Assembly (NCBI GenBank): GCA_900545525.1
Contig: UQZX01000020.1
Location: 1 to 56,458, forward strand
DNA length: 56,458 nucleotides
Direction: 5' to 3'
Source: an uncultured Prevotella sp.
Lineage (GTDB): Bacteria; Bacteroidota; Bacteroidia; Bacteroidales; Bacteroidaceae
In this document: positions 1-8,551 of the stretch, in pieces
How the letters are laid out: every line of letters starts with the position of its first letter
How positions within the stretch are numbered: the first letter of the stretch is position 1
Translations under genes and position numbers: made by a program
Notes under the pieces: generated by a model
The model's database searches: none
What the model was told of the DNA's origin: nothing
Seen by the model: the letters and a program-made list of their open reading frames with translations, nothing else

Positions 1-145
1 ACATAACTACATTTTCTTATGATTATGTTTGGTTTTTTCCATAGGAAGCAGCCCGCATACGGTAATGACGGCGTATCACTCAAAAATTCGGAAGATCCTA
101 AAATCTTTCATAGGATTTCGGCAAAAGGAAATATATCCGAACGGA

Positions 146-189
146 TAATTAAATCCCGGAAGCACGACTGTACTTCCGGGATTTAATTA
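146..189 (-). terminator. Intrinsic-type terminator of the DUF4270 operon
   Basis: A 16-bp perfect stem (147-162 with 173-188; core AAATCCCGGAAG / CTTCCGGGATTT), extendable by one pair, encloses a 10-base loop. It lies 13 bases beyond the stop codon of the small gene at 202. There is no long T run, but the outer part of the stem is AT-rich. I see no gene in 1-145. Confidence 0.75.
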
Positions 190-201
190 AAACATATCAT
201 T

Positions 202-330
202 TTACAAAGCTTCATCGTCAGGTTTATCCACACTCCTCTGAACCTTTACAATATGCTTCTTTCTTAAGATCCACCGTGCCTTACGCCTTTCATAGTCCTC
301 CTGACGACGCTCCAAATAGTTGTCTGCCAT
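202..330 (-). CDS. Small basic protein, 42 aa, translationally coupled to the DUF4270 gene
   Basis: The start ATG overlaps the stop TAA of the upstream DUF4270 lipoprotein gene by one base (TAATG), which suggests translational coupling. The product begins MADNYLERRQEDYERRKARW and ends in DDEAL. It is about one-third Arg or Lys, has no signal peptide or membrane segment, and should form a charged helix in the cytoplasm. A strong terminator follows directly. From memory, short MADNYLE-type proteins recur in Bacteroidales, which supports a real gene, but I know of no established function. Its co-expression with an outer-membrane-type lipoprotein and a starch-synthase-like protein is the only clue. 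Confidence 0.75.
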   Translation of the reverse strand: MADNYLERRQEDYERRKARWILRKKHIVKVQRSVDKPDDEAL

Positions 331-1868
331 TATCTCTTGTCGTTGAACTTGCTATATATGACACTTATCTGAACGGGATTGTCATCCCCGTCACCTTTGC
401 CTTTTACAAATCTCGCACTTGTAATACTCATGTCATGGACAATCTTCACAATCTGATCGTTCGTACCATTCGTAGTAACAGTTACAGGTACGATAACCAC
501 CTTATTCCAGTTCGGATGTTCATTTACCCAATTAGGATTATTACCAGACTGCGCCCTTTTAAGTCCAGCCATATATGTTATCATACCTGAAATGTTATTA
601 AAGGTATAAGTGTTCTTTTTTTTCGACTCTGATGTTACAAAAGATGTCCTGTTGTCCATTATCTTCTCCTTTCCAAAGAAAGTCTCAAGACTGTCCAATG
701 GTATCATCAACAAAGTGGACGGTGTTGACAGTTCATATTTATTGTCATATCCGTTATTATTAAAACGGGTAAGCGTAACTTTGGCTATATTTATGGTGTC
801 ATTCTCATGACCTTTCATTATATCATCCACCGGTAACGTCATTTCCGTAAATATTCCGGCAGGAGTTTTAAGATAAGTACAACTCTCATCTGCGACAAGA
901 CGGTCTATCGCCTGATTGTCATTGGTTATATTTGTTGTCTGCAACACCTCTTCCGTACCTAAGAATGATGATGAATAAACAACATCCTTGACTTTCCTGA
1001 CCTCTTCATTAGTTGTTTCATCTTTCTCAGTATACCACACCTTACTTCTAAAGAACAAGCTTAACCTGCTAATATTAACATAAGCCATGGAACCAAGTCC
1101 GTCGTCAAGTTTAAAATAGAAGCCCGGACAAACATTATGGATAAAATTATACGAATTTCTGAAATTGTCCGGATTTTCATAATACTTACGCATCAGATAT
1201 GTACCGTAATTATTATAAGTTTTTCCATTCTTGTCCGTATACGGTTTATTGAGGCTTATCTTTATACTCGGCATATAGCTGTCATCATTGCGTGTATCGT
1301 TGTCTACAGTCTGATCTGACAATGTATAGACTTTAGCCACTTTAATCCCGTTTTCACTGCTGCTTCTTATATACCCTTCTTTTATTGGGTCAAAATCCGA
1401 ATAATACTTCACACCTTCTTCCATGGGCTTTGCCATTTCATAGGCTGTAAGTTTCATCGTTGCAAGAGAATCTCCCCAAAAGTCATCGTAAAACAGCTCT
1501 ATTACACACGAGTCGGCTATTACTTCCTTTACCTCGTTCCCATTTTCATCAGTGCTTATTACATAGCTGGAAATACTGTCATACGGCAACAGGGAATAGT
1601 TCTCAAGCGTGGCAAACTGAGCCATAAAATCACCTGTAACGTATGAACCTGTCTCATTGTCACGTATCTTACCCAGATATCCTACTGTATTTCTTGACAA
1701 GACAGCACCTGACTTATGTGATGTAGTCTGTACGGGAAATATACCTGTAGAAATATTAAGACGGTCCATGCCGTCCGTAAGAGAATTACCGATAGTATCT
1801 GTCGTGTCGTCACATGCCGAGAACACAAGTGCAAGGAATGCAACAACAATAAAAAACTTTACCTTCAT
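330..1868 (-). CDS. DUF4270 family lipoprotein
   Basis: A 512-residue exported lipoprotein. The N-terminus has two Lys, a hydrophobic stretch and the lipobox FSAC with Cys19. The Asp-Asp after the Cys fits the Bacteroidetes surface-lipoprotein export signal. The body (DTIGNSL near the N-terminus, then many beta-type segments) matches DUF4270, a Bacteroidetes family of unknown function. The gene lies 45 bases after the starch-synthase-like gene and overlaps the next small gene, so the three probably form one transcript from the promoter near 2760. Function unknown; a role in surface glycan biology is inferred only from the neighbour. Confidence 0.85.
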   Translation of the reverse strand: MKVKFFIVVAFLALVFSACDDTTDTIGNSLTDGMDRLNISTGIFPVQTTSHKSGAVLSRNTVGYLGKIRDNETGSYVTGDFMAQFATLENYSLLPYDSISSYVISTDENGNEVKEVIADSCVIELFYDDFWGDSLATMKLTAYEMAKPMEEGVKYYSDFDPIKEGYIRSSSENGIKVAKVYTLSDQTVDNDTRNDDSYMPSIKISLNKPYTDKNGKTYNNYGTYLMRKYYENPDNFRNSYNFIHNVCPGFYFKLDDGLGSMAYVNISRLSLFFRSKVWYTEKDETTNEEVRKVKDVVYSSSFLGTEEVLQTTNITNDNQAIDRLVADESCTYLKTPAGIFTEMTLPVDDIMKGHENDTINIAKVTLTRFNNNGYDNKYELSTPSTLLMIPLDSLETFFGKEKIMDNRTSFVTSESKKKNTYTFNNISGMITYMAGLKRAQSGNNPNWVNEHPNWNKVVIVPVTVTTNGTNDQIVKIVHDMSITSARFVKGKGDGDDNPVQISVIYSKFNDKR

Positions 1869-1913
1869 TGAATATCCTAATCTTTGTTTTAAACAATCTA
1901 TAAAACTATTGAT

Positions 1914-2732
1914 TTAATCTTCTGTATCAAATATCTGATTATAAAATTCATCATACCTGTCAGTGAAATCTTCTCCATCGAAATATTTCAACATGGGAAG
2001 TCCACTGTCTTCAACATGCTTGAGGATATCAGGATTTATGCCCTGTGCCGCTTCCACGACACCGTCAGAATAGTCTATGGCAAGCTTGTTCAATTCGACA
2101 AAGTCGAAGTTGTCATTATACTTTTCCAACAACTTGGCTGAAACATTCTTGTATTCAAGACATTGTTTGAAATTGTCACCCAGCCCGTTCTTAAGTTCAT
2201 TGCCAAACAGCGACGTTACAATCTTTGCATTTGCAAACGATGGTTCATCATGATATGCAGTTTTTATATAAAGAGGAATTATTGAGCTCATCCAGCCCTG
2301 ACAATGTATAATGTCCGGTGCCCAACGAAGTTTCTTCACTGTTTCCAGTACTCCCCTTGCAAAAAATACGGCACGTTCCCCGTTATCCGGATACTCTACT
2401 CCATTTTCATCTTCAGCCATTAACCTCTTTGTGAAATAATCATCATTGTCTATAAAATAGACCTGTATCCGGGTTGCCGGTATGGATGCGACCTTTATAA
2501 TCAACGGATGATCCGTCTCATCAATGATAAGCATCATACGTGACAGACGTATCACCTCATGAAGCTGTCCGCGACGTTCATTGATATTTCCCCATTTAGG
2601 CATGAAAGTTCTTATTTCATATCCTTTTTCTTGTATACTTTGAGGAAGAAATCTTCCCATGTGCGACAATTCGCTTTCAGGAACATATGGAACTATCTCT
2701 TGATTGATAAATAAAACTTTCTTTGCCTTCAT
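1914..2732 (-). CDS. Glycogen/starch synthase-like protein, N-terminal GT5 domain only
   Basis: A 272-residue protein that starts KKVLFINQEIVPYVPES, resembling the ADP-glucose-binding N-terminal Rossmann domain of GT5 glycogen synthases, and contains the typical DIIHCQGWMS segment. Full-length GT5 synthases are about 470-500 residues; the C-terminal GT-B domain is absent and the downstream DNA encodes an unrelated lipoprotein. Catalysis as a normal glycogen synthase is therefore doubtful. Short versions next to DUF4270 and panC are, as I recall, a recurring Bacteroidales arrangement, so this is probably a stable family rather than a fresh truncation. It starts the operon and is divergent from panC. 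Confidence 0.8.
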   Translation of the reverse strand: MKAKKVLFINQEIVPYVPESELSHMGRFLPQSIQEKGYEIRTFMPKWGNINERRGQLHEVIRLSRMMLIIDETDHPLIIKVASIPATRIQVYFIDNDDYFTKRLMAEDENGVEYPDNGERAVFFARGVLETVKKLRWAPDIIHCQGWMSSIIPLYIKTAYHDEPSFANAKIVTSLFGNELKNGLGDNFKQCLEYKNVSAKLLEKYNDNFDFVELNKLAIDYSDGVVEAAQGINPDILKHVEDSGLPMLKYFDGEDFTDRYDEFYNQIFDTED

Positions 2733-2755
2733 GATAGTGAATATTTAAACTCTGC

Positions 2756-2789
2756 AAAGATACAAAAAAACTTTGTAAAGGAGACAACT
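2756..2789 (-). promoter_or_regulatory. Promoter of the GT5-DUF4270 operon
   Basis: On the minus strand TATCTTTG (2756-2763) matches the Bacteroidetes -7 consensus TAnnTTTG. A TTG-containing segment about 22 bases further upstream can serve as the -33 element. The leader to the ATG at 2732 is short, about 20 bases. Confidence 0.7.
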
Positions 2790-2868
2790 TTTTACTTTAT
2801 TTACAGAAATGTACGGAATTGCGGATATCTTTTTAAAGATATTCTTTCTTATTTAAGAAAAATGTTGT

Positions 2869-2875
2869 TATTTTG
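2869..2875 (+). promoter_or_regulatory. Possible -7 element of panC
   Basis: TATTTTG is one base shorter than TAnnTTTG and lies 38 bases before the panC ATG. No clear -33 TTTG accompanies it, so this is a weak call. The divergent operon's promoter is about 105 bases away. Confidence 0.4.
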
Positions 2876-2913
2876 CACCCTTAATTGAAAATAAGACGTC
2901 AAAATCAAGAATA

Positions 2914-3768
2914 ATGAAAGTTTTTCGTACAATTGTTGATTTGCAAAACGAGCTGTTTGAAGCACGTAAAAAGAAACTATCCATTGGTCTCGTGCCCACC
3001 ATGGGTGCCTTACATGAAGGACATGCCTCACTTGTAAGGCGCAGTGTGGAAGAAAACGACATAACCGTAGTTTCTGTTTTTGTCAATCCTACACAGTTTA
3101 ACAACCAAAATGACTTGGCAACATATCCGCGTACACTGGAAAAAGACTGTGAGTTACTGGAAAAGAACGGTGCAGACTATGTCTTTGCACCGACAGCAGA
3201 AGAGATGTATCCTACACCGGATAAACGTCAGTTTGAGTTTCCACCGATATCTACCGTCATGGAGGGCAAGCACAGACCAGGACATTTCAACGGCGTATGT
3301 CAGGTTGTAAGCCGTTTGTTTTACATCACCCGCCCACAACGTGCATATTTCGGAGAAAAAGACTGGCAACAGATAGCCGTTGTAAAGGCTATGACAAATC
3401 ACCTCAAACTTAATGTAGACATCATTGAATGTCCTATCATAAGAGAAAACGACGGACTTGCACTCTCATCGAGAAACACCCTGCTTGCTCCAGAAGAAAG
3501 GGATATTGCACCCAATATATTCAAACATCTCAATGAAAGCATTGAGTTTGCAAAAACTCATAGTCTTAAAGAGACCCACAATCATGTAGTATCTCTGATT
3601 AATGCAACAGACGGACTGGAAGTTGAATATTTCTCAATCGTAGACGGAAATACCCTGCAGGACATCGACAAGTGGGAAGATTCCAACTACATTGTAGGAT
3701 GCATTACAGTATATTGCGGCAAGAAACCGGTGCGCCTTATTGACCACATTAAATATAAAGAAGCTTAG
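2914..3768 (+). CDS. panC: Pantothenate synthetase
   Basis: Joins pantoate and beta-alanine using ATP, the last step of vitamin B5 synthesis, in the cytoplasm. The 284 residues are normal length for the family. The nucleotidyltransferase HxGH-type motif is PTMGALHEGH (His34, His37), followed by the conserved VFVNPTQFN segment, the FGEKDWQQ segment and the ALSSRN signature. panD, which makes the beta-alanine substrate, follows after 35 bases, so the two enzymes supply one pathway. No ketopantoate genes (panB, panE) are in the window. Confidence 0.97.
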   Translation: MKVFRTIVDLQNELFEARKKKLSIGLVPTMGALHEGHASLVRRSVEENDITVVSVFVNPTQFNNQNDLATYPRTLEKDCELLEKNGADYVFAPTAEEMYPTPDKRQFEFPPISTVMEGKHRPGHFNGVCQVVSRLFYITRPQRAYFGEKDWQQIAVVKAMTNHLKLNVDIIECPIIRENDGLALSSRNTLLAPEERDIAPNIFKHLNESIEFAKTHSLKETHNHVVSLINATDGLEVEYFSIVDGNTLQDIDKWEDSNYIVGCITVYCGKKPVRLIDHIKYKEA

Positions 3769-3803
3769 TACCAGCCTCTTAAAAAGGGTAAAACAATACA
3801 ATT

Positions 3804-4151
3804 ATGATGATTGAAGTTCTGAAAAGCAAACTGCATTGTGTTAAGATTACAGAAGCAAATCTCAACTACATGGGAAGCATCACTATCGATGAAGACTTAA
3901 TGGATGCTGCCAACCTCATCGCAGGCGAAAAAGTTCAGATTGTAAATAACAACAACGGTGAACGGATTGAGACATATATAATAAAAGGTGAACGCGGAAG
4001 CGGTTGCATCTGCCTTAACGGTGCGGCTGCACGCAAGTGCGTTGTCGGCGACACTGTCATAATAATAGCTTATGCACTTATGGATTTTGAAGAAGCTAAA
4101 GGCTTCAAGCCGACAGTGGTATTTCCTGAAAACAATAGAATTGTAAAGTAA
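3804..4151 (+). CDS. panD: Aspartate 1-decarboxylase
   Basis: Makes beta-alanine from aspartate. The proenzyme cleaves itself between Gly24 and Ser25 (YMGSIT) to form the pyruvoyl cofactor. The conserved SKLHCVKIT at the N-terminus and the NGAAAR segment are present. At 115 residues it is close to the usual length. Two Met codons begin the frame; the first keeps the Gly24-Ser25 numbering of characterised PanD. It is transcribed with panC and followed by a strong hairpin. Confidence 0.97.
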   Translation: MMIEVLKSKLHCVKITEANLNYMGSITIDEDLMDAANLIAGEKVQIVNNNNGERIETYIIKGERGSGCICLNGAAARKCVVGDTVIIIAYALMDFEEAKGFKPTVVFPENNRIVK

Positions 4152-4178
4152 AAACGCGTTTGAACAACCCCACATAAA

Positions 4179-4219
4179 AATAAAGGTCTGCAGTTACATC
4201 CAACTTGCAGACCTTTATT
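4179..4219. terminator. Bidirectional terminator between panD and the mmd operon
   Basis: A perfect 14-bp stem (AATAAAGGTCTGCA / TGCAGACCTTTATT) with a 13-base loop lies between the convergent ends of panD (4151) and the biotin carrier gene (4232). A-rich on the left and T-rich on the right, so it should work in both directions. Confidence 0.88.
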
Positions 4220-4231
4220 ATTTATCACTAT

Positions 4232-4654
4232 CTATTCAATCACTACCAGAGGAGTGTCTTCCATCACACTTTCTCCCTCCTGTACCAATATAGAAGTAAC
4301 CTTTCCGCCTTTTTCCGCTTCAAGATTATTTGCCATTTTCATTGCTTCAAGCACAACAACTGTATCTCCAACCTTTACATCGTCACCTACATTCACCTTT
4401 ATTTCAGTGATAATACCTGGCAGCGGAGCCTTGAGGGCATTGTTCATGTTCGCTCTCGGATTGTTTGTATTCACAGGAGCCACAGGCTGTGCCACCGGTT
4501 TTACCACAACCTTTTTCTTTTCAGGTTCCGGTTCTTTCTCCATTTCTACCTTGAACACCTCACCGTTTACAGTAACATCAGCAATGTTATCAACGATATC
4601 GCCTATGGCAACTTCATATTTATTTCCGTTGATTGTATATTTATAATCTTTCAT
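4232..4654 (-). CDS. mmdC: Biotin carrier subunit of methylmalonyl-CoA decarboxylase
   Basis: The biotin carboxyl carrier of a decarboxylase/carboxyltransferase complex. Residues 1-40 form a small N-terminal domain, 41-75 a Pro/Lys/Val/Asn linker, and 76-140 the biotinyl domain with EAMKM, in which Lys106 carries biotin. Length 140 is typical for gamma subunits. It is the last gene of the operon epimerase - carboxyltransferase - epsilon-like - carrier. A terminator follows at once, so the membrane beta subunit (the sodium pump) that often comes next is not encoded here. Confidence 0.9.
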   Translation of the reverse strand: MKDYKYTINGNKYEVAIGDIVDNIADVTVNGEVFKVEMEKEPEPEKKKVVVKPVAQPVAPVNTNNPRANMNNALKAPLPGIITEIKVNVGDDVKVGDTVVVLEAMKMANNLEAEKGGKVTSILVQEGESVMEDTPLVVIE

Positions 4655-4665
4655 ATCTTGGGCTT

Positions 4666-4827
4666 TTATTTAGGACTGTCCGTCATTTTAAGCATGTGTG
4701 ACTCCCAGTCAGAACGCCTGTTCTTTATCGTAATGACTCCAGATTCCTTGTCGTGTACGTTGTTACCTTTAAACTCATGCATTGCCAAAGCAATGGCTGC
4801 ATACACTTCATTGTTAATCTTTCCCAT
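4666..4827 (-). CDS. MmdE/OadG C-terminal-like small subunit, 53 aa
   Basis: A 53-codon gene filling the gap between the carboxyltransferase and carrier genes, ending 11 bases before the carrier start. The product begins MGKINNEVYAAIALAMHEF and contains the segment VHDKESGVITI and a late Trp (SDWESHML). This pattern resembles the short epsilon subunit (55 residues in Veillonella) and the C-terminal tail of OadG/delta subunits. The membrane anchor of a full OadG is missing. It probably stabilises or assembles the carboxyltransferase complex; that role is inferred from homology by eye and from position. Confidence 0.82.
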   Translation of the reverse strand: MGKINNEVYAAIALAMHEFKGNNVHDKESGVITIKNRRSDWESHMLKMTDSPK

Positions 4828-4895
4828 ATTTACTATAGTTAAACAGCATTCTTGTTGTGCGCCATAAATAGACGCACAACACCGAACACCATATT

Positions 4896-6449
4896 TTACA
4901 TAGGAATATTACCGTGCTTCTTTGCAGGCAGACCGTCACGTTTTGTTGCAAGCTGTGCCAATGCACGACAGATGCGGAAACGTGTGTTTCGCGGCTCGAT
5001 GACATCATCTATATAGCCATACTTTGCTGCCTGATACGGATTGGCAAACATTTCGGTATACTCTTCCTCTTTCTTTGCAAGGAATGCCTTGGGATCTTCC
5101 TGCTCTTTTGCCTCCTTTGCACTAAGCACTGCCACGGCTCCGCTTGCACCCATTACGGCAATCTCTGCAGAAGGCCATGCATAGTTGACATCAGTACGCA
5201 GCTGTTTGCATCCCATCACGATATGACTTCCACCGTAACTCTTACGCAGTGTCACAGTTACCTTTGGCACAGTAGCCTCACCGTAAGCATAAAGCAGTTT
5301 TGCACCATGCAGAATTACTGCATTATACTCCTGACCTGTACCAGGCAAGAAACCGGGAACATCAACAAGACTTACAATAGGAATATTGAACGCATCGCAG
5401 AAACGAACGAAACGCGCTCCCTTGCGGCTTGCATTAACGTCAAGCACACCGGCATAGCAAGAAGGCTGGTTTGCAACAATACCAACGCTCTGACCGTTAA
5501 AGCGTGCAAAACCTACAATGATGTTCTTTGCAAACTTCGGCTGCACCTCAAAGAACTCGCCGTCGTCAGTGATAGCACCTATGACCTTGTACATATCGTA
5601 TGCCATATTCGGGTCTTCCGGAATAATCTCATTCAAGATATCCTCCATACGGTTTATGGGGTCAGTACATTCCTTACGCGGTGTTTCCTCCATGTTGTTT
5701 GACGGAATATAGCTCATCAGAGTCTTTATCATCTCCATTGCCTCCTCTTCCGTTGAAGCAGTGAAATGTGTCACACCACTCTTGGTAGAGTGAACGCTCG
5801 CACCTCCAAGATGCTCCTGGTCTATATCTTCACCGGTAACGGTCTTTACGACCTTCGGTCCGGTAAGGAACATGTATGATGTATTCTCCATCATAAGGGT
5901 GAAGTCGGTCAACGCAGGAGAATATACAGCACCACCCGCACACGGTCCGAAAATACCGCTTATCTGCGGAATAACACCTGAAGCAAGTATGTTGCGTTCA
6001 AATATTTCCGCATATCCTGCAAGTGCGCAGATACCTTCCTGTATACGTGCACCGCCAGAGTCGTTTATACCAATCACCGGAGCACCCATCTTCATTGCCA
6101 TATCCATGACCTTGCAGATTTTCTGTGCCATTGTTTCAGAAAGCGAACCGCCGTTGACAGTAAAGTCCTGTGCAAAGATATATACAAGACGACCGTCTAT
6201 CGTACCGCTGCCGGCAACGACACCGTCACCGAGGAACTGCTTCTTTTCCATACCGAAGTTTGTACAACGGTGCAGTTTGAACATGTCCACTTCCTCAAAA
6301 CTGCCTTCATCAAGAAGCATGTCTATACGCTCACGGGCTGTATATTTGCCACGTGCATGCTGCTTGTCAATGGCTTTCTCACCGCCACCGAGACGTGCCT
6401 GCTCACGCTTGGCGATAAGTTCTTTTATTTTCTCTAATTGCTTGCTCAT
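4896..6449 (-). CDS. mmdA: Methylmalonyl-CoA decarboxylase alpha subunit (carboxyltransferase)
   Basis: Moves the carboxyl group between (S)-methylmalonyl-CoA and the biotin carrier, the step that yields propionyl-CoA. The 517 residues match the acyl-CoA carboxyltransferase family: ARERIDMLLDEGSFEE near the N-terminus, the oxyanion regions NDSGGARIQEG and FGPCAGGAVYSPAL, and VDVPGFLPGTGQE with KSYGGSHIVMG in the second half. It follows the epimerase gene by 45 bases. Depending on the partner subunits the same protein could act in a propionyl-CoA carboxylase, but the small subunit and epimerase favour the decarboxylase. Confidence 0.93.
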   Translation of the reverse strand: MSKQLEKIKELIAKREQARLGGGEKAIDKQHARGKYTARERIDMLLDEGSFEEVDMFKLHRCTNFGMEKKQFLGDGVVAGSGTIDGRLVYIFAQDFTVNGGSLSETMAQKICKVMDMAMKMGAPVIGINDSGGARIQEGICALAGYAEIFERNILASGVIPQISGIFGPCAGGAVYSPALTDFTLMMENTSYMFLTGPKVVKTVTGEDIDQEHLGGASVHSTKSGVTHFTASTEEEAMEMIKTLMSYIPSNNMEETPRKECTDPINRMEDILNEIIPEDPNMAYDMYKVIGAITDDGEFFEVQPKFAKNIIVGFARFNGQSVGIVANQPSCYAGVLDVNASRKGARFVRFCDAFNIPIVSLVDVPGFLPGTGQEYNAVILHGAKLLYAYGEATVPKVTVTLRKSYGGSHIVMGCKQLRTDVNYAWPSAEIAVMGASGAVAVLSAKEAKEQEDPKAFLAKKEEEYTEMFANPYQAAKYGYIDDVIEPRNTRFRICRALAQLATKRDGLPAKKHGNIPM

Positions 6450-6494
6450 AACTATAATAATTATGTATTGTCTTTTTCCTTGTTCTTTACCGTA

Positions 6495-6899
6495 TTAATG
6501 CTCGCAAAGCTCTGTGAGAATACCACATGTAGATTTCGGATGCAAGAATGCAATGTTAAGGTTCTCTGCACCTTTGCGCGGTGCCTTGTCTATAAGGCGC
6601 ACACCCTTGCCGTCACATTCAGCCAGCGCATTGCCCACTCCGTCTTCTACACAGAAAGCAACGTGATGAACACCGTGGTTGCCTTTGTCCAGCCACTTCT
6701 GTATAGTGCTGTCCGGAGACGTCGGCTCAAGCAGTTCAATCTTCACTTCTCCGCACTTAAGGAAAGCAGTCTTCACCTTCTGATCGGCAACTTCCTCCAC
6801 TGCATAACAGTCCAGACCTAATACTTCCTTGAAATAAGGCAAAGCCTCTTCAATACTGGGAACAGCTATTCCCAAATGTTCGATGTGTGAAATTTTCAT
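6495..6899 (-). CDS. mce: Methylmalonyl-CoA epimerase
   Basis: Interconverts (R)- and (S)-methylmalonyl-CoA, linking the B12-dependent mutase to decarboxylation. The 134 residues form the vicinal-oxygen-chelate fold: HIEHLGIAV with metal ligand His8, KIELLEP near 53-59, GVHHVAF with His79, and Glu130 in the last strand. First gene of the mmd operon, with a strong consensus promoter 30 bases upstream. The mutase itself is not in this window. Confidence 0.95.
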   Translation of the reverse strand: MKISHIEHLGIAVPSIEEALPYFKEVLGLDCYAVEEVADQKVKTAFLKCGEVKIELLEPTSPDSTIQKWLDKGNHGVHHVAFCVEDGVGNALAECDGKGVRLIDKAPRKGAENLNIAFLHPKSTCGILTELCEH

Positions 6900-6928
6900 A
6901 TAGTAAGTATATATTATTATAATTTATG

Positions 6929-6959
6929 CAAAGTTACATATTTTATTCCAATGCACAAA
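6929..6959 (-). promoter_or_regulatory. Promoter of the mce-mmdA operon
   Basis: Minus strand: -33 TTTG (6956-6959), a 19-base spacer, then -7 TAACTTTG (6929-6936). This is a full match to the Bacteroidetes housekeeping pattern. The short leader ends at the mce ATG (6899). The 6960-7079 stretch beyond it holds nothing else I can name. Confidence 0.85.
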
Positions 6960-7079
6960 TATTTTACTTGTTTTTAGCTACCAGCCACCCATGCACATTC
7001 AATGCAGGTTTGCCTTATACGCTTTCAATAATCAAAACAGTATAAAGCAAACCCGCACAAAACTTTTTTCACAGTTCAC

Positions 7080-8537
7080 CTATTCCAACAAGATAATCCT
7101 TGCTCCGCTATTATCCATATCAGGCATTGTTTTACCTACGGGAGCACCGATATATGTAGGGTCACAGACTACAAACTTTCTGCCGTCAAGCATTATATAA
7201 TCCCCGTTCACCTCTTCATCAAAACATACCGCCGTTGCGAGATGACCGGGATAAAAGACCAAGACAACATCCAGCCCAAGCAAATCGCGCACTAACCGTG
7301 AGAACAATATCGAGCGGTCCTCACAGTCGCAGTAAGGATAGTACAGCGTCTCCTCGGCAAAGAAAGCACGGTCGTGTCCCCAAACCTTGTCGTCATATTC
7401 ATACACAAATGCTGTCTGCACGAAATTCAACAGACGTTCCGCGGCTTTTTTCTTATCCGTTACAGTGATTTTAGCCTTTAAGGCAGGGTACAGACTGTCT
7501 GCCACTTCCTTCTCCATCGGACAGTTGGCATACATAGCCCACCGTGTCATAAAGTCGTTGCCTATTGTGGATGTGGGATAAGAATTGTAGAAATCTATAA
7601 GATTCTTGTTTACAGCCACCTCTGCCTTCACATCCGGATAACGTGCAGACTGCAATGTCCTGTCGTTCGTCTTGTCATAAGCCAGCGACAGCCTTTCGGG
7701 TATCATCAGCGACAATGCCTGTTCTTTTGGGAATGACGCTCCGCATATGCTCATCTGCTTTTCATCACACTTGAAAGGATAAAACTTTTCTCCCTCAATG
7801 TAGAAATAAGCGGCATCGTATATATCGTGGTCGCTGCCATACAGCAGACAGACTCTGTTTCCCACAGTTCCAAGCCTCATCTTATATCCCGACTGACAGT
7901 AGACATACGCCATCAGCATCGTTGCCTCATTGTCATTTCCAAGACACGCTTTTGCCATGACATCAAGCATGTTCAGATACGCCCAGTCGCAAAGTTTCAT
8001 CCGTATTCTCATTTCCAGACAGTCGCGTATCGTGTTGTTATAATCCTCGCCGGACAATGTCTCCCATGCTTTTGCCAAAGCATCATTACCGCAGTCCAAT
8101 ATTTTGAATCTCTCGTTGTCATTAAACCTTACCTTACATTCCGTGCCATAGAACAGGAATGTCACATGCTTCTCCTCTGGTTGCGGCTGCTCCCTTATCG
8201 GTGCGACAGGCACTGGTTGCGGCTTTGGCACAGGTGGCGTAATGACATCCTCTATTACTACCGGCTTGTTGTCTATCGGCTTATCCCTATCTTCCTCCGG
8301 CATCACCACAGGTTTCACCTCTTCGTCCTTAGGCTTGGGTATGGCAGGCAGCGTTTTGTGCTGCTGCCACGCCTGCCGCATAAACTCCGCATACTGTCTG
8401 TTTGCCTCGTCACGGAAGTCATTGTATTCTTTCCGTGCCTGCTGTTTGAAATCTTCGTAACTTTTGCGGAACTCATCTACCTGCGCATTAGCAACCAATG
8501 TGGATAAAGAGAAAATGATAGAGATAAGCCGTTTCAT
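7080..8537 (-). CDS. Exported transglutaminase-like protein
   Basis: 485 residues when started at the Met before KRLISIIFSL, which gives a clean signal peptide ending near ANAQ; the open frame extends further upstream but would overlap the caspase gene. After the signal come a charged helical stretch rich in Tyr/Arg/Glu, a proline-rich linker, and a C-terminal domain with Cys405 (in CDCEDRSILF), His432 (YPGHLATAV) and Asp459 (VCDPTYIG). These have the order and spacing of a transglutaminase-type triad. It begins 14 bases after the Sel1-caspase stop, so it is probably the last gene of that operon. Protease or cross-linking activity is inferred, not shown. Confidence 0.8.
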   Translation of the reverse strand: MKRLISIIFSLSTLVANAQVDEFRKSYEDFKQQARKEYNDFRDEANRQYAEFMRQAWQQHKTLPAIPKPKDEEVKPVVMPEEDRDKPIDNKPVVIEDVITPPVPKPQPVPVAPIREQPQPEEKHVTFLFYGTECKVRFNDNERFKILDCGNDALAKAWETLSGEDYNNTIRDCLEMRIRMKLCDWAYLNMLDVMAKACLGNDNEATMLMAYVYCQSGYKMRLGTVGNRVCLLYGSDHDIYDAAYFYIEGEKFYPFKCDEKQMSICGASFPKEQALSLMIPERLSLAYDKTNDRTLQSARYPDVKAEVAVNKNLIDFYNSYPTSTIGNDFMTRWAMYANCPMEKEVADSLYPALKAKITVTDKKKAAERLLNFVQTAFVYEYDDKVWGHDRAFFAEETLYYPYCDCEDRSILFSRLVRDLLGLDVVLVFYPGHLATAVCFDEEVNGDYIMLDGRKFVVCDPTYIGAPVGKTMPDMDNSGARIILLE

Positions 8538-8551
8538 AATTCTGTGTGTAT

